Source of the DNA: Verrucomicrobiia bacterium
GTDB taxonomy: Bacteria; Verrucomicrobiota; Verrucomicrobiia; Limisphaerales; CAIMTB01
Direction of reading: 5' to 3'
DNA: 49,392 nucleotides
Assembly (NCBI GenBank): GCA_019634625.1
Contig: JAHCBA010000047.1
Coordinates: 1 to 49,392, forward strand
The position numbers were made by a program, and so were the translations under genes. The notes under the pieces were generated by a model, which had not been told where the DNA came from, did no database searches, and saw only the letters and a program-made list of their open reading frames with translations. How positions within the stretch are numbered: position 1 is the first letter of the stretch; each line of letters starts with the position of its first letter. Positions 1-8,725 of this stretch are shown one piece after another.

Positions 1-236
1 GTGGAGTGGCATAGAAGGGGTGGTGGCCGTGGTTGGCTGGGAAGGGGCTTGGCGACGGCGGAGGGACCTGGAAATGAACGTAAGAATCGTGCATATGCAC
101 GGAGTTCCTGGCGATTGGGTGGAGTGTTGCGGGTGGGGTTGGGGGGTGGGGAGGGGTGGAAGGGCCTGGCCCAGTCGTTGCGCGATGGCGATGGCGATTT
201 GGACGATGGGCATGCGGTGCGAAGCGCCGAGGCGGG
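1..236. other. Intergenic, no gene recognised; G-run cluster
   Basis: No recognisable coding sequence is seen here; the open frames that cross it run on into the antisense of the antiporter gene. At 131-157 the plus strand has five runs of at least three G separated by one or two bases, a potential G-quadruplex about 80 bp beyond the antiporter stop codon. Confidence 0.5.
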
Positions 237-1760
237 TCAGTGGGGGAGGAGCATGAGGCAGAAGCCGACGACCAGGGTGGGAAGGAGGGCGCCGAGGAAC
301 AGGCGGAGGGCGGAGACCCCGCCCGGGAAGAAGCTGGCGAGGATGGACTGTCCGGCGGGATTGGGAGCGTTGGCGATGACGGTGAGGCCGCCACCGGCGA
401 CGGCGCCGGCGACGACGGCGTGTTTCATGGATTCGGTGAGGCCGGGTACGAGCGTGGCGAGGTAGGTGAGGGCGGCGTTGTCGTTGAAGGCGGTGAGGAT
501 TCCGGAGGTGAGGAATAGCGGCCATTCCCCGAGGCCGCCGAGGGCTGGGGCAATCCACCATTGCTGGAGGCCACCGTGGACCACGAGGCCGGCGAGGAAG
601 AACCCGACCAGGATGGGGCCGCGCAGTTCCAACGGGCTTTGGAAGTCCTCGGTCACCGTGTAGAAGGCGAGGAAGAAGAGGAAGCCTCCGACCAGCAGGA
701 CCGGGTGATGATTGTTGAGGACCGTCCAGGCCATTGCCAGGACGTGGACCAGGGTGATCCAGCCGGGGACGGGGCGGAGATTGGTTTCGGCGGGTTCGAT
801 CCCGGCGGGTTCGGGGCGGGCCGGGTCGGTCAGGATGGCGAAGTCACGGCGGAGCAGGGTGAGGACGACGGTGGTGGACACGAGGATGCCGAGGGCGGAC
901 TGCCATCCGAAGTGAAGGGCCATGAAGGGGAGGTTCCAGTTCCAACGATCGGCCACCATGAGGACCGGGGGCGCGGCGAAATGGGTCATGGTCCCGCCGA
1001 CGGAGATGTTGACGAAGAGGAGGCCGAGGGTGGCGTAGGCGAGGCGGGGCGAGGGATTGAAGCGATAGAAGTGGCGGCCGAGGAGGAGGGCCGTGAGGGT
1101 CATGGCTCCGGCTTCGGTGACGAACGAGCCGAGGAGGGGGCCGAGGGTGAGGAGAACGAACCACCAGGCGACGGGGGTGGCGCCGCCGAGACTGGCGACG
1201 CGACGCAGGAGGGATTCGGCGAGGTGCACGACGGGCCGGGTGGCGGCGAGGGTCATGATGACCACGACGAAGAGGGGTTCGTGGTACTGGACACGGTTCT
1301 CGAGGTACTCGACGGCGCTGGCGACACCGTGCTGCCAGCCGAGCAGGGCGAGGAGCGGGACAGCCCAGAGGCCGAAGACCACCTCGATCTCGCCTAAGAA
1401 GTGGAGGGAACGTCCCCGGATGGAGGTTGTTTTTCGGGGTGGCGGGCGACCTTCGAGTTCGGCCTGACGGACCTCGTTCCACCAGCGGGACTGGTGGTGT
1501 TCCTCGATGGTGCTGGCCCAGCTTCGGAAGCGACGGGCGGCGAAGGTGTGGGTGATGGCGAGGGCGAAGAGGAAGGTTGCGGTGGCGTTGAACGGATGGG
1601 CTCGGACCCGGTGGGCGAGGATCTCCGGCAGGCGGGTGAGGTGGGTGTCGGCGTAGTGGTCCAGGGAGGGCGGGAACGAGGCTTGGGAGGTCGGGACGGA
1701 ATCCGCGTCGGCGCCGGGCGGAGCGAGGAGCAGGAGGATGAGGGCGAGGAAGGGCGCCAT
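237..1760 (-). CDS. Putative Na+/H+ antiporter (PF07399-type)
   Basis: This 507-residue polytopic membrane protein probably exchanges cations for protons across the inner membrane. It opens with a signal-like hydrophobic segment (MAPFLALILLLLAPPGADA), then a polar stretch, then many hydrophobic helices with conserved-looking polar patches such as GSFVTEAGAMT and FNDNAALTYLATLVPG, which recall ion-transporter re-entrant motifs. Overall pattern and length match the putative Na+/H+ antiporter family PF07399. I chose the ATG at 1760 over an upstream in-frame ATG at 1892, because it begins the hydrophobic leader and lies just after a good promoter (1771-1798). The gene is divergent from the CaCA-mrp operon, so two sodium-handling units share one intergenic region. 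The family name is recognised from the pattern only; the true substrate is unknown. Confidence 0.8.
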   Translation of the reverse strand: MAPFLALILLLLAPPGADADSVPTSQASFPPSLDHYADTHLTRLPEILAHRVRAHPFNATATFLFALAITHTFAARRFRSWASTIEEHHQSRWWNEVRQAELEGRPPPRKTTSIRGRSLHFLGEIEVVFGLWAVPLLALLGWQHGVASAVEYLENRVQYHEPLFVVVIMTLAATRPVVHLAESLLRRVASLGGATPVAWWFVLLTLGPLLGSFVTEAGAMTLTALLLGRHFYRFNPSPRLAYATLGLLFVNISVGGTMTHFAAPPVLMVADRWNWNLPFMALHFGWQSALGILVSTTVVLTLLRRDFAILTDPARPEPAGIEPAETNLRPVPGWITLVHVLAMAWTVLNNHHPVLLVGGFLFFLAFYTVTEDFQSPLELRGPILVGFFLAGLVVHGGLQQWWIAPALGGLGEWPLFLTSGILTAFNDNAALTYLATLVPGLTESMKHAVVAGAVAGGGLTVIANAPNPAGQSILASFFPGGVSALRLFLGALLPTLVVGFCLMLLPH

Positions 1761-1770
1761 CGCGTTTGAG

Positions 1771-1798
1771 AGCGTAACGGCGTTGGTCGCAGCGACAA
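1771..1798 (-). promoter_or_regulatory. Promoter of the antiporter gene
   Basis: Read on the minus strand: TTGTCG (1798-1793), a 16-bp spacer, then TACGCT (1776-1771). The predicted transcription start is about 4 nt before the ATG at 1760, so the leader is nearly absent. The same TACGCT hexamer is found before the ferritin and DUF1800 genes. Confidence 0.6.
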
Positions 1799-1867
1799 CG
1801 AGTTCGTGGCGAAGCGGAGTGGATCGGGTGCATTTGCGGGAAAAGGTCTGCAAGATGCATCCGCGGT

Positions 1868-1897
1868 TTGACACGGGGCGGGAAGCTGACATCTGAT
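1868..1897 (+). promoter_or_regulatory. Possible promoter of the CaCA-mrp operon
   Basis: A perfect TTGACA at 1868-1873 is followed after 18 bp by TCTGAT at 1892-1897 (4 of 6 matches to TATAAT). It would give a leader of roughly 185 nt before the CaCA start codon. The rest of 1761-2087 holds no gene that I can support. Confidence 0.35.
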
Positions 1898-2060
1898 TTC
1901 CGCGCCGGGGCTCGGGAGAGCGTCGCGAACGAGGCGGGCACCGGCGCCGGAAGGGAGGCTTCTTCCGATCCCGGAATCCCTGCGGGTCCTGCGAGGCGTG
2001 CGGTGCTTTCGAGCGGGATGGGGTGCGGGGAGCAGCGACCGCGACCGAGCGTGTTCTGAG

Positions 2061-2087
2061 ATCACCAATATCACCGAAATCACCGAT
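2061..2087 (+). repeat. Three tandem 9-bp repeats abutting a start codon
   Basis: Three consecutive 9-mers, ATCACCAAT, ATCACCGAA and ATCACCGAT, end immediately before the ATG at 2088 and occupy the place where a Shine-Dalgarno sequence would be expected. Confidence 0.75.
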
Positions 2088-3041
2088 ATGCTGGCTGATC
2101 TTGGATGGATTGGGTTGGGACTGGCGCTGCTGTATTTCGGGGCCGAGGGGCTGGTGGGGGGCAGTTCGCGGCTGGCCATGAGGTTTGGCGTATCGCCGCT
2201 GGTGGTCGGATTGACGGTGGTGGCCTACGGGACGAGCGCGCCGGAGCTGGTGGTTTCGGTGAAGGCTGCCTGGCTGGGGCAGGGATCCCTGGCGGTGGGG
2301 AACGTGGTCGGTTCCAACATCATGAACATCGCGTGCATCCTGGGATTATGTTCGCTCATCGAACCGGCGAGGGCCGATTCGAGGATCGTGCGCCGGGAGA
2401 TTCCGGTGATGATCGGGGTCACGGCGGTGGGGACGCTGCTGTTGTGGGACGGGGCGCTGCGGCGTTGGGAGGCGATGGTTTTGCTGGTGGGAGCGGCCGG
2501 CTACACGGTGTGGACGCTGAGCGATGCCCGGCGTCAGCGGACGGATCCCTTGGCCGGCGAGTTCGCGGCGGAGTTGCCGGCGTCCGGAGGCAGCCTGGGC
2601 CGGGACGTGTTGTTCATCGTGGGCGGGCTCGCCCTGTTGATTGCGGGCGGGCACTACTTTGTGGAGGGTGCGCAGGGGATGGCACGGCGCCTTGGAGTCA
2701 GTGAGGCGGTGATTGGGCTGACCATTGTGGCGGCGGGGACGAGTCTGCCGGAGCTGGCGACGTCGCTGCTTGCGGCGTGGCGCAAGGAGAACGAGATCGC
2801 GGTGGGGAACGTGGTGGGGTCGAACGTCTTCAATCTTCTGGGAATCCTTGGGATCAGCGGGGTGTTGCGGCCGATCGAGGCGACAGGCATGGCGGCGGTG
2901 GACCTGCTGGTGATGACGGGGGTGGCGGTGCTGCTGTTGCCGCTGATGCGGACGGGGCTGCGGGTGAGCCGGCCGGAGGGGGCGCTTCTGCTGGCCGGAT
3001 ACGGTGGATACGTGGGCTACTTGTGGGCGCAATCGACATGA
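2088..3041 (+). CDS. Calcium/sodium antiporter, CaCA family
   Basis: This 317-residue inner-membrane protein should exchange Ca2+ against Na+ (or H+). The two alpha-repeats of the CaCA family are plain: GLTVVAYGTSAPELVVS followed by AVGNVVGSNIMNIACILG in the first half, and GLTIVAAGTSLPELATS followed by AVGNVVGSNVFNLLGILG in the second; each holds the acidic residue and GSN motif that form the ion site. Length is normal for YrbG-like members. The ATG at 2088 is preferred to one at 1998, whose 30 extra residues look non-coding. No Shine-Dalgarno is visible; the start is abutted by 9-bp repeats. Its stop overlaps the mrpA start as ATGA (3038-3041), so exchanger and Mrp complex are probably co-translated. 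Confidence 0.92.
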   Translation: MLADLGWIGLGLALLYFGAEGLVGGSSRLAMRFGVSPLVVGLTVVAYGTSAPELVVSVKAAWLGQGSLAVGNVVGSNIMNIACILGLCSLIEPARADSRIVRREIPVMIGVTAVGTLLLWDGALRRWEAMVLLVGAAGYTVWTLSDARRQRTDPLAGEFAAELPASGGSLGRDVLFIVGGLALLIAGGHYFVEGAQGMARRLGVSEAVIGLTIVAAGTSLPELATSLLAAWRKENEIAVGNVVGSNVFNLLGILGISGVLRPIEATGMAAVDLLVMTGVAVLLLPLMRTGLRVSRPEGALLLAGYGGYVGYLWAQST

Positions 3042-5473
3042 CTCCCTCCCTGGCGATTCTTCTGGCGGTGTTTCTTCCCCTGGTGGCGGCGTTGCCGGTG
3101 GCCTGGGTGGGGCGGCGCCTCGGACGGAAGACCGCGTGGGTGGCGATCGCACTGCCGCTGGTGTCCTTCCTTTCGCTGCTGAGCCTGGCGCTGCAGGCGC
3201 AGGCGGGCGGGCCGGTGCCGGACGTGCGGTGGGCCTGGATCCCGACGCTTGGGCTGGACCTGGCATTCCTTCCGGACGGGCTGGGGTTGTTTTTCGGGCT
3301 GATCGTGAGCGGGATGGGGGTGCTGATCTTTTTCTATGCGGGGCATTACCTGGACGACCACTACGAGCATCACGGCCGGTTCTACGCGTATCTCACGCTG
3401 TTCATGGCAGCGATGCTGGGGACGGTGTTGTCGGACAATCTGCTGCTGCTTTTTGTCTTCTGGGAGCTTACCGGGATCGCGTCGTTTCTGCTGATCGGGT
3501 TCCTGCATGGGGAGGACGGGTCGCGGCGGGGGGCGCGGATGGCGCTGCTGGTGACGGCGGGGACGGGGCTGGCGGCCCTGGCGGGGATTGTGCTGCTGCG
3601 GGAGATCGGGGGGACGCTGAGTTTGCGGGAATTGATGGTCACGCCGGGGATCCTCGAGCATCCGCTGGCCGGGGTGGCGATGGTCTTGATGTTGCTCGGG
3701 GCCTTTGGGAAGTCGGCGCAGTTCCCGTTTCACATCTGGCTGCCGAACGCGATGGCGGCGCCGACGCCGGTGAGTGCGTATCTGCATTCGGCGACGATGG
3801 TGAAGCTCGGGGTGTTTCTGACGGCGCGACTGTTTCCCATTTTCCAGGAGCATCCGTGGTGGCCGCCGCTGGTGGGGACGATTGCCTTCACGACGCTGCT
3901 GCTGGGGGCGGTGCTGGCACTGCTGGCCTGCGAGTTGAAGGCGATTCTGGCGTTCTCGACGGTCAGCCAGCTGGGGTTCCTGATCGGGTATTACGGGCTG
4001 GGTGGGGCGGGTGGGGTGGAGCACGACTATCTGCACATTTTGAATCACGTGTTTTACAAGGGGTCGCTGTTCATGCTGGCGGGGATTGTGATTCACGCGA
4101 CGCATCTCAAGGACATCCGCGAATTGGGGGGCTTGTGGCGGCGGATGCCGGTGGTGGGGACGGTCATGGCGGTGGCCTGTGCGTCGATGGCGGGGTTGCC
4201 GGGGACCACCGGGTTTCTGAGCAAGGAACTCATGTTGAAGGAGATCTTCGACAGCCCGCTGGTGCATGGGGGATTGGGGTGGTGGGCGATCGTCAGTGTG
4301 GTGCTGACGTCCCTGGTGAAGGTGGCGTTCTCGTTCAGGCTTTTCGTGGGGATCTTCCTGGGTGCGGAGGGGCCGCGGGTGAAGGAGCATTTCCACGCGC
4401 CCACGTGGCCGATCCTGGTGCCGCCCCTGCTGCTGGCGGGGGCCGCGCTGATCTTCGGGGTGGCGCCCGGGTGGTTGTCCGCGGGGTTGCAGCGGTTTGT
4501 CGTCGCGGGACTTCATGTGGAGACGCTGTCCGAGCTGCATGTGTGGCACGGGATCAACCGGGAGTTTCTGACCAGCGTGGCGCTGGTGGCGGCGGGGACG
4601 ATTTTGGTGGTTCTGGGGACACGGGCGCGCTGGCGATGGGCGAGGACGCCGAAGTGGCTGCGGTGGGATCTGCTGTTTGAGCGCGGGGTGGACGGGCTGG
4701 GCCAACTGGCGAAGGGCCTCACCAAGGCGGTGGGGTCGGACACGCCGCAGGCGTGGCTGCGGATCACGGCGACCTTCGCCGTGCTGATGGTGGGGGGGTA
4801 TCTGGCGGTACGGTTGCCGGCTTCGCCCCTGACCGAAATGCTGGGGGAACGGCTGTCGCGCCAGCACTGGGACGGGTTGCGGGTGGTGGTGGCGCTGTTG
4901 ATGGCCCTGAGTGCGCTGGGGGTGATTGTGTTGCGGACCTGGCCTGCGCAATTGATCTCGCTCTCGGTGTTCGGGTTTCTGAACACGCTGTACTTCGTGC
5001 TCTACCATGCGCCGGATCTGGCGTTGACGCAGATCCTGGTGGACACGGTGACGCTGATCCTGGTGGTGGTGTTGCTGGCGCGGTTCCCGCGTTCGGCGCA
5101 GGAGGGGGAGGAGCGGGACCGGCGGTGGTCGTGGAAGCAGGCCGGGGTGACGGGGGTGGCGGTGGGGTTTGGATCGATGATGACGTTGTTGGGGCTGTTG
5201 ATGACGGCACGGCCGCATCCGGAACCGATCGGTCCGTGGTTCACGCGGGCGACGGTGCCGCTGGCGGAGGGGATGAACGCGGTGAACACGATTCTGGTGG
5301 ATTTCCGCGGGGTGGACACGATGGGGGAGATCACGGTGCTGGTGATCGCCATGCTGGGATGCCTGGGGTTGCTGTTCCGGCGGCGGCGAAGTCCGGAGGA
5401 GCGGGCGGCGGGAGCGATGGGGCCGCCGGGATTGGGGACACAGCTTGAACCGGAGGAAAGGGAAGCCCGATGA
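3038..5473 (+). CDS. mrpA: Na+/H+ antiporter subunit A (Mrp/Mnh)
   Basis: Largest subunit (811 residues) of the hetero-oligomeric Mrp antiporter, which drives Na+ out in exchange for protons. The N-terminal two thirds is a complex I NuoL-like channel domain: the key glutamate is E143 in FVFWELTGIASFLL, and the lysine-bearing helix reads HVFYKGSLFMLAG. The C-terminal third carries the MrpA-specific part, with YHAPDLALTQILVDTVTLIL (DUF4040) and a final DFRGVDTMGEITVLV segment typical of this subunit. The start at 3038 is set by the ATGA overlap with the upstream exchanger gene; the stop overlaps the mrpB start the same way. First gene of a complete A-to-G operon. Confidence 0.95.
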   Translation: MTPSLAILLAVFLPLVAALPVAWVGRRLGRKTAWVAIALPLVSFLSLLSLALQAQAGGPVPDVRWAWIPTLGLDLAFLPDGLGLFFGLIVSGMGVLIFFYAGHYLDDHYEHHGRFYAYLTLFMAAMLGTVLSDNLLLLFVFWELTGIASFLLIGFLHGEDGSRRGARMALLVTAGTGLAALAGIVLLREIGGTLSLRELMVTPGILEHPLAGVAMVLMLLGAFGKSAQFPFHIWLPNAMAAPTPVSAYLHSATMVKLGVFLTARLFPIFQEHPWWPPLVGTIAFTTLLLGAVLALLACELKAILAFSTVSQLGFLIGYYGLGGAGGVEHDYLHILNHVFYKGSLFMLAGIVIHATHLKDIRELGGLWRRMPVVGTVMAVACASMAGLPGTTGFLSKELMLKEIFDSPLVHGGLGWWAIVSVVLTSLVKVAFSFRLFVGIFLGAEGPRVKEHFHAPTWPILVPPLLLAGAALIFGVAPGWLSAGLQRFVVAGLHVETLSELHVWHGINREFLTSVALVAAGTILVVLGTRARWRWARTPKWLRWDLLFERGVDGLGQLAKGLTKAVGSDTPQAWLRITATFAVLMVGGYLAVRLPASPLTEMLGERLSRQHWDGLRVVVALLMALSALGVIVLRTWPAQLISLSVFGFLNTLYFVLYHAPDLALTQILVDTVTLILVVVLLARFPRSAQEGEERDRRWSWKQAGVTGVAVGFGSMMTLLGLLMTARPHPEPIGPWFTRATVPLAEGMNAVNTILVDFRGVDTMGEITVLVIAMLGCLGLLFRRRRSPEERAAGAMGPPGLGTQLEPEEREAR

Positions 5474-6015
5474 ACCCGTCGCGCTCGATGATTTTCGGGT
5501 TGGTGGCCAAGGCGCTGTTCTTCGTGCTGCACATCCTGGCGGTGTACCTGCTGTTGCGGGGCCACAACCTGCCCGGGGGCGGGTTTATCGGGGGCCTGGT
5601 TTCGGCGATCGCGTTCATCATGCTGAGTCTCGCGTTGGGATGGCGGGAGATGGAGCAGGTGATCCGGGTGGATGCGGCGCGGGTGGCCTTCGTGGGGTTG
5701 TTTCTGACGGGGTTGACGGCGCTGGGTCCGATGGTGGTGGGGCGGCCGCCGCTGGAGCAGTTCATGTGGCATCTGGAGCTGCCCTGGTTTGGGGAGTGGC
5801 ATGTGGGGACGACGCTGGCCTTCGATGCCGGGGTGTTCCTGGTGGTGGTCGGGGTGTCGGTGAAGATGATCGTCGTGCTGGGGCGCTCGTCCGAGGGGAT
5901 GCATCCGTTCGGGCCGCGCGAGGATGGGCACTATGCGGCGGCGGTGGAGGAGGCGATTGACGAACTGGGCCGGGACCCGCTGGCGGCTCGAAAGGAGGGG
6001 GACGATGCAGGCTGA
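5470..6015 (+). CDS. mrpB: Na+/H+ antiporter subunit B (Mrp/Mnh)
   Basis: A 181-residue membrane protein of the MnhB family (PF04039). The family signature HNLPGGGFIGGLVSAIAFIM, in which the glycine-rich loop follows the second helix, is at about residues 35-54. Four hydrophobic segments are visible, followed by a charged cytoplasmic tail. Coupled to mrpA by ATGA and overlapping mrpC by 11 bp. It has no known activity alone and is needed for assembly and function of the Mrp complex. Confidence 0.93.
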   Translation: MNPSRSMIFGLVAKALFFVLHILAVYLLLRGHNLPGGGFIGGLVSAIAFIMLSLALGWREMEQVIRVDAARVAFVGLFLTGLTALGPMVVGRPPLEQFMWHLELPWFGEWHVGTTLAFDAGVFLVVVGVSVKMIVVLGRSSEGMHPFGPREDGHYAAAVEEAIDELGRDPLAARKEGDDAG

Positions 6016-6361
6016 CACGGCAGTGCTGACCGGGGTGTTGTTTGCGGTGGCGCTGTGGCTGGTGCTGCAGCGGAGCTTCGTGAGGATCCTCTTCGGGTTC
6101 ATCATCTTCACCAACGCCGCCAATCTGTTCGTGCTGATGATGTCGGGCGAACCGGGAGGGCGGCAGGCACCCATCATGGAACCCGGGGTGAACGCGGTGG
6201 ATCCGCTGCCTCAGGCGCTGATTCTGACCGCGATCGTGATCGGGTTCGGGGTGACGGCGTATCTGGTGACCTTGCTGTACCGGCTGTTCCTGGACGGCCG
6301 GACGACGGATGCGCGGGAGCTGTTTGCGGACGAACCGGACGAACGGGAGAAGTCGAAATGA
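6005..6361 (+). CDS. mrpC: Na+/H+ antiporter subunit C (Mrp/Mnh)
   Basis: A 118-residue NuoK-like subunit with three hydrophobic helices; the segments FGFIIFTNAANLFVLMM and DPLPQALILTAIVIGFGV are characteristic of MrpC. The ATG at 6005 gives the usual length and lies inside the end of mrpB, which suggests translational coupling. The stop overlaps the mrpD start (ATGA at 6358). An upstream in-frame start at 5924 would add an arginine-rich stretch that is only the mrpB sequence read in another frame. Confidence 0.93.
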   Translation: MQADTAVLTGVLFAVALWLVLQRSFVRILFGFIIFTNAANLFVLMMSGEPGGRQAPIMEPGVNAVDPLPQALILTAIVIGFGVTAYLVTLLYRLFLDGRTTDARELFADEPDEREKSK

Positions 6362-7947
6362 ACCTGGTGGCGCTTCCGGTGCTGGTGCCGATGATGACGG
6401 CGCTGGTGCTGTTGTTTCTGGGGACCCGCCCGACGCTTCAGCGGGTGCTGGCGATCGGCTCCTTTGCGGGGCAGCTGGTGATTGCGGTGATGCTGGTGGG
6501 GCGGAGCTGGGACGAGGGGGTGCTGGCGTTGCCCCTGGGAGCGTGGGTGGCGCCGTACGGGATTGTGTTTGTCGCGGATCTGCTGGCGGGGCTGATGCTG
6601 ACGCTGTCGGCGGTGACCATCCTGGCCGGGGCGGTGTACGGGGTCATCGAGATGCCGGGGCGGAGGAGTCATCCGTTGCGGCTGCCGCTGCTGCAGTTTC
6701 TGGCGATGGGGATCAACCTGTCGTTTGTCACGGGCGACCTGTTCAACCTGTTTGTCGCCTTCGAGGTGCTGCTGCTGGCGAGCTACGCGCTGCTGACGCT
6801 GGAGGCGGACGACTGGGACGTGAAGCAGGCATTTCCGTATCTGGCGTTGAATGCGGTGGGGAGCACGGTGTTCCTGTGCGCGGCCGGGTTGTCGTATGCG
6901 ATGCTGGGGACGTTGAACTTCGCGGACATGTCGGCGCGGGCGGCGGACATGTCGGGCGACCCGCGGTTGATGGCGCTGGGGCTGGTGTTCGTGCTGGTGT
7001 TCGGTCTGAAGGCGGGATTGTTTCCCCTCTACTTCTGGCTGCCGCACAGCTACCCGACGCTGGCGACGCCGGTGGCGGCTGTGTTTGCGGGGTTGCTGAC
7101 GAAGGTGGGGATCTATGTGTTGATCCGGATGTGCACGACGGTGTTGCCGCACGACATGAGCGCGTTGCACGGGCTGATTGCGTGGATGTCGGGGGCGACC
7201 ATGCTGCTGGGCGTGCTGGGGGCGATCTCGAGGAACTTCATCCGCGGCATTCTGTCATTCCACATTCTGAGCCAGGTGGCCTTCATGACGCTGGCGCTGG
7301 GGCTGTTCACGCCGTTGAGCGTGGCGGCGGCCATCTTCTACATTGCGCATCACATCATCGTGAAATCGTCGTTGTTTCTGGTGGGGGGCGTGGCTGCGCT
7401 ATTGAACCGGACGGATGATCTCAACCGGATGAGCCACCTGTGGAAGGCGACGCCGTGGCTTGGGGTGGTGTTTCTGGCACAGGCGTTGTCGTTGGCGGGT
7501 CTGCCGCCGTTGAGCGGGTTCTGGGGCAAGTATCTGATCGTCGTCGAGGGCCTGGCGCAGCGGGAGTACTGGCTGGTTGGGGCGTCGCTGGTGGCCAGCG
7601 TCCTGACGTTGTTCAGCATGCTCAAGATCTGGCTGGCGGCCTTCTGGCGTGAGGAGGCGGAAGTGCGGGTGGTGCGGGAGGACCGGCGGTGGCGGCCACT
7701 GACCGTGGTGGCCGGGGCGATGACGGCGATTTCGCTGACCATCGGGTTGGGGGCCGAGCCGCTGTTGCGACTGGCCGGGCGGGCGGCGGAGATGACGCTG
7801 GACCAGGAGGGGTACCGGGACGCGGTTTTCGGTTTGCGTGGAAAGAGCCTGGAGGAGGGGATACCGGGGGTGTTGCCGGTACCGCTTCCAGGGGACGGAG
7901 CGGCGGCGGGGGGGGAGTTCCTGCCGTTTCCGGGAGGGACGCCATGA
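6358..7947 (+). CDS. mrpD: Na+/H+ antiporter subunit D (Mrp/Mnh)
   Basis: A 529-residue proton-channel subunit related to complex I NuoM/NuoN. The essential glutamate is E136 in NLFVAFEVLLLASYALL; the helix with conserved lysine and histidine residues reads YIAHHIIVKSSLFLVGG; the FPLYFWLPHSYPTLATPVAA loop is typical. The polar C-terminal tail of about 60 residues is longer than the last helix needs. Start defined by the ATGA overlap with mrpC, and the end overlaps the mrpE start. Confidence 0.95.
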   Translation: MNLVALPVLVPMMTALVLLFLGTRPTLQRVLAIGSFAGQLVIAVMLVGRSWDEGVLALPLGAWVAPYGIVFVADLLAGLMLTLSAVTILAGAVYGVIEMPGRRSHPLRLPLLQFLAMGINLSFVTGDLFNLFVAFEVLLLASYALLTLEADDWDVKQAFPYLALNAVGSTVFLCAAGLSYAMLGTLNFADMSARAADMSGDPRLMALGLVFVLVFGLKAGLFPLYFWLPHSYPTLATPVAAVFAGLLTKVGIYVLIRMCTTVLPHDMSALHGLIAWMSGATMLLGVLGAISRNFIRGILSFHILSQVAFMTLALGLFTPLSVAAAIFYIAHHIIVKSSLFLVGGVAALLNRTDDLNRMSHLWKATPWLGVVFLAQALSLAGLPPLSGFWGKYLIVVEGLAQREYWLVGASLVASVLTLFSMLKIWLAAFWREEAEVRVVREDRRWRPLTVVAGAMTAISLTIGLGAEPLLRLAGRAAEMTLDQEGYRDAVFGLRGKSLEEGIPGVLPVPLPGDGAAAGGEFLPFPGGTP

Positions 7948-8420
7948 CGCCGTTCCTGCTCAATCTGGCTCTGGCGTTGTTGTGGACGTTCATCAGTCCG
8001 CAGCCGTCGCTGGCGACCTTCGTGGTGGGATTTGCGCTGGGCTTCGGGTGTGTGGCGATTGGCGAGCGGTTGTTTCCGGGGCGGCACTATTCGCGGCGGC
8101 TGCTGGCGCAGATGGCCTTTGCGGTCTGTTTTGTGAGGGCGTTTGTGGCGGCGAACCTCGAGCTGGCGAGGGCGGTGTTGTTTCGTTCGCGGGACCGGAT
8201 CGATCCGAACTTCATCGAGTACGACGTGACGGGACTGACGCCGTTGGAGATCCTGGTGTTGTCGCACTGCATCACACTGACGCCGGGGACGACGACGGTG
8301 AGCGTGTCGGCGGACCGGCGGACGTTGTTGCTGCATGCCTTCGACGCGGGGGATCCGGAGGCGGTGCGACGGTCGATTGACGTGGGTTTGAGAAACCCCC
8401 TGCTTCGGTGCACCCGATGA
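7944..8420 (+). CDS. mrpE: Na+/H+ antiporter subunit E (Mrp/Mnh)
   Basis: A 158-residue MnhE-family protein (PF01899). Two N-terminal hydrophobic helices are followed by a soluble domain; the family signature LEILVLSHCITLTPGTTTVSV is clear. Start and stop both overlap the neighbouring genes as ATGA. MrpE is a structural subunit at the edge of the Mrp complex. Confidence 0.93.
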   Translation: MTPFLLNLALALLWTFISPQPSLATFVVGFALGFGCVAIGERLFPGRHYSRRLLAQMAFAVCFVRAFVAANLELARAVLFRSRDRIDPNFIEYDVTGLTPLEILVLSHCITLTPGTTTVSVSADRRTLLLHAFDAGDPEAVRRSIDVGLRNPLLRCTR

Positions 8421-8725
8421 TGGACACGCTGCTACACATTTGTCTGGGGGCGCTGGGGCTGACCGTCCTGCTGGGCCTGGTACGGTTGGCGAAGGGGCCG
8501 ACGGTGGTGGACCGGATGCTGGCGTTCGACTTGATCGCGGTATCGGGGGTGGGGGTGATGGCCATCGTCTCGGTGCTGCGGGAGACGGCGGCGTACTTCG
8601 AGTTGATCCTGGTGTATTCGCTGCTGGGGTTCCTGGGGACGGTGGCGTTGACGCGGTTCTTGCAGAGGAATCTTGAACGGCGGACGCGTGAGCGGCCGGC
8701 TGGGGAAGGAGGGGCTCGTGGTTGA
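8417..8725 (+). CDS. mrpF: Na+/H+ antiporter subunit F (Mrp/Mnh)
   Basis: A 102-residue three-helix subunit (PF04066). The LAKGPTVVDRMLAFDLI loop after the first helix is diagnostic. The start is placed at the ATG at 8417, which overlaps the mrpE stop; a GTG at 8408 and an ATG at 8420 are possible alternatives. It overlaps mrpG by 8 bp. Confidence 0.92.
   Translation: MMDTLLHICLGALGLTVLLGLVRLAKGPTVVDRMLAFDLIAVSGVGVMAIVSVLRETAAYFELILVYSLLGFLGTVALTRFLQRNLERRTRERPAGEGGARG

Noticed and set aside
156-518. A small acidic/glycine-rich plus-strand protein
   Set aside because: Its sequence is mostly the antisense of the antiporter gene, with no start signal.
1826-1866. A possible degenerate seventh copy of the palindromic element (GTGCATTTGCGGG ... 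GATGCATCC)
   Set aside because: Only the short GTGCAT-like ends agree; the core inverted repeat is missing.
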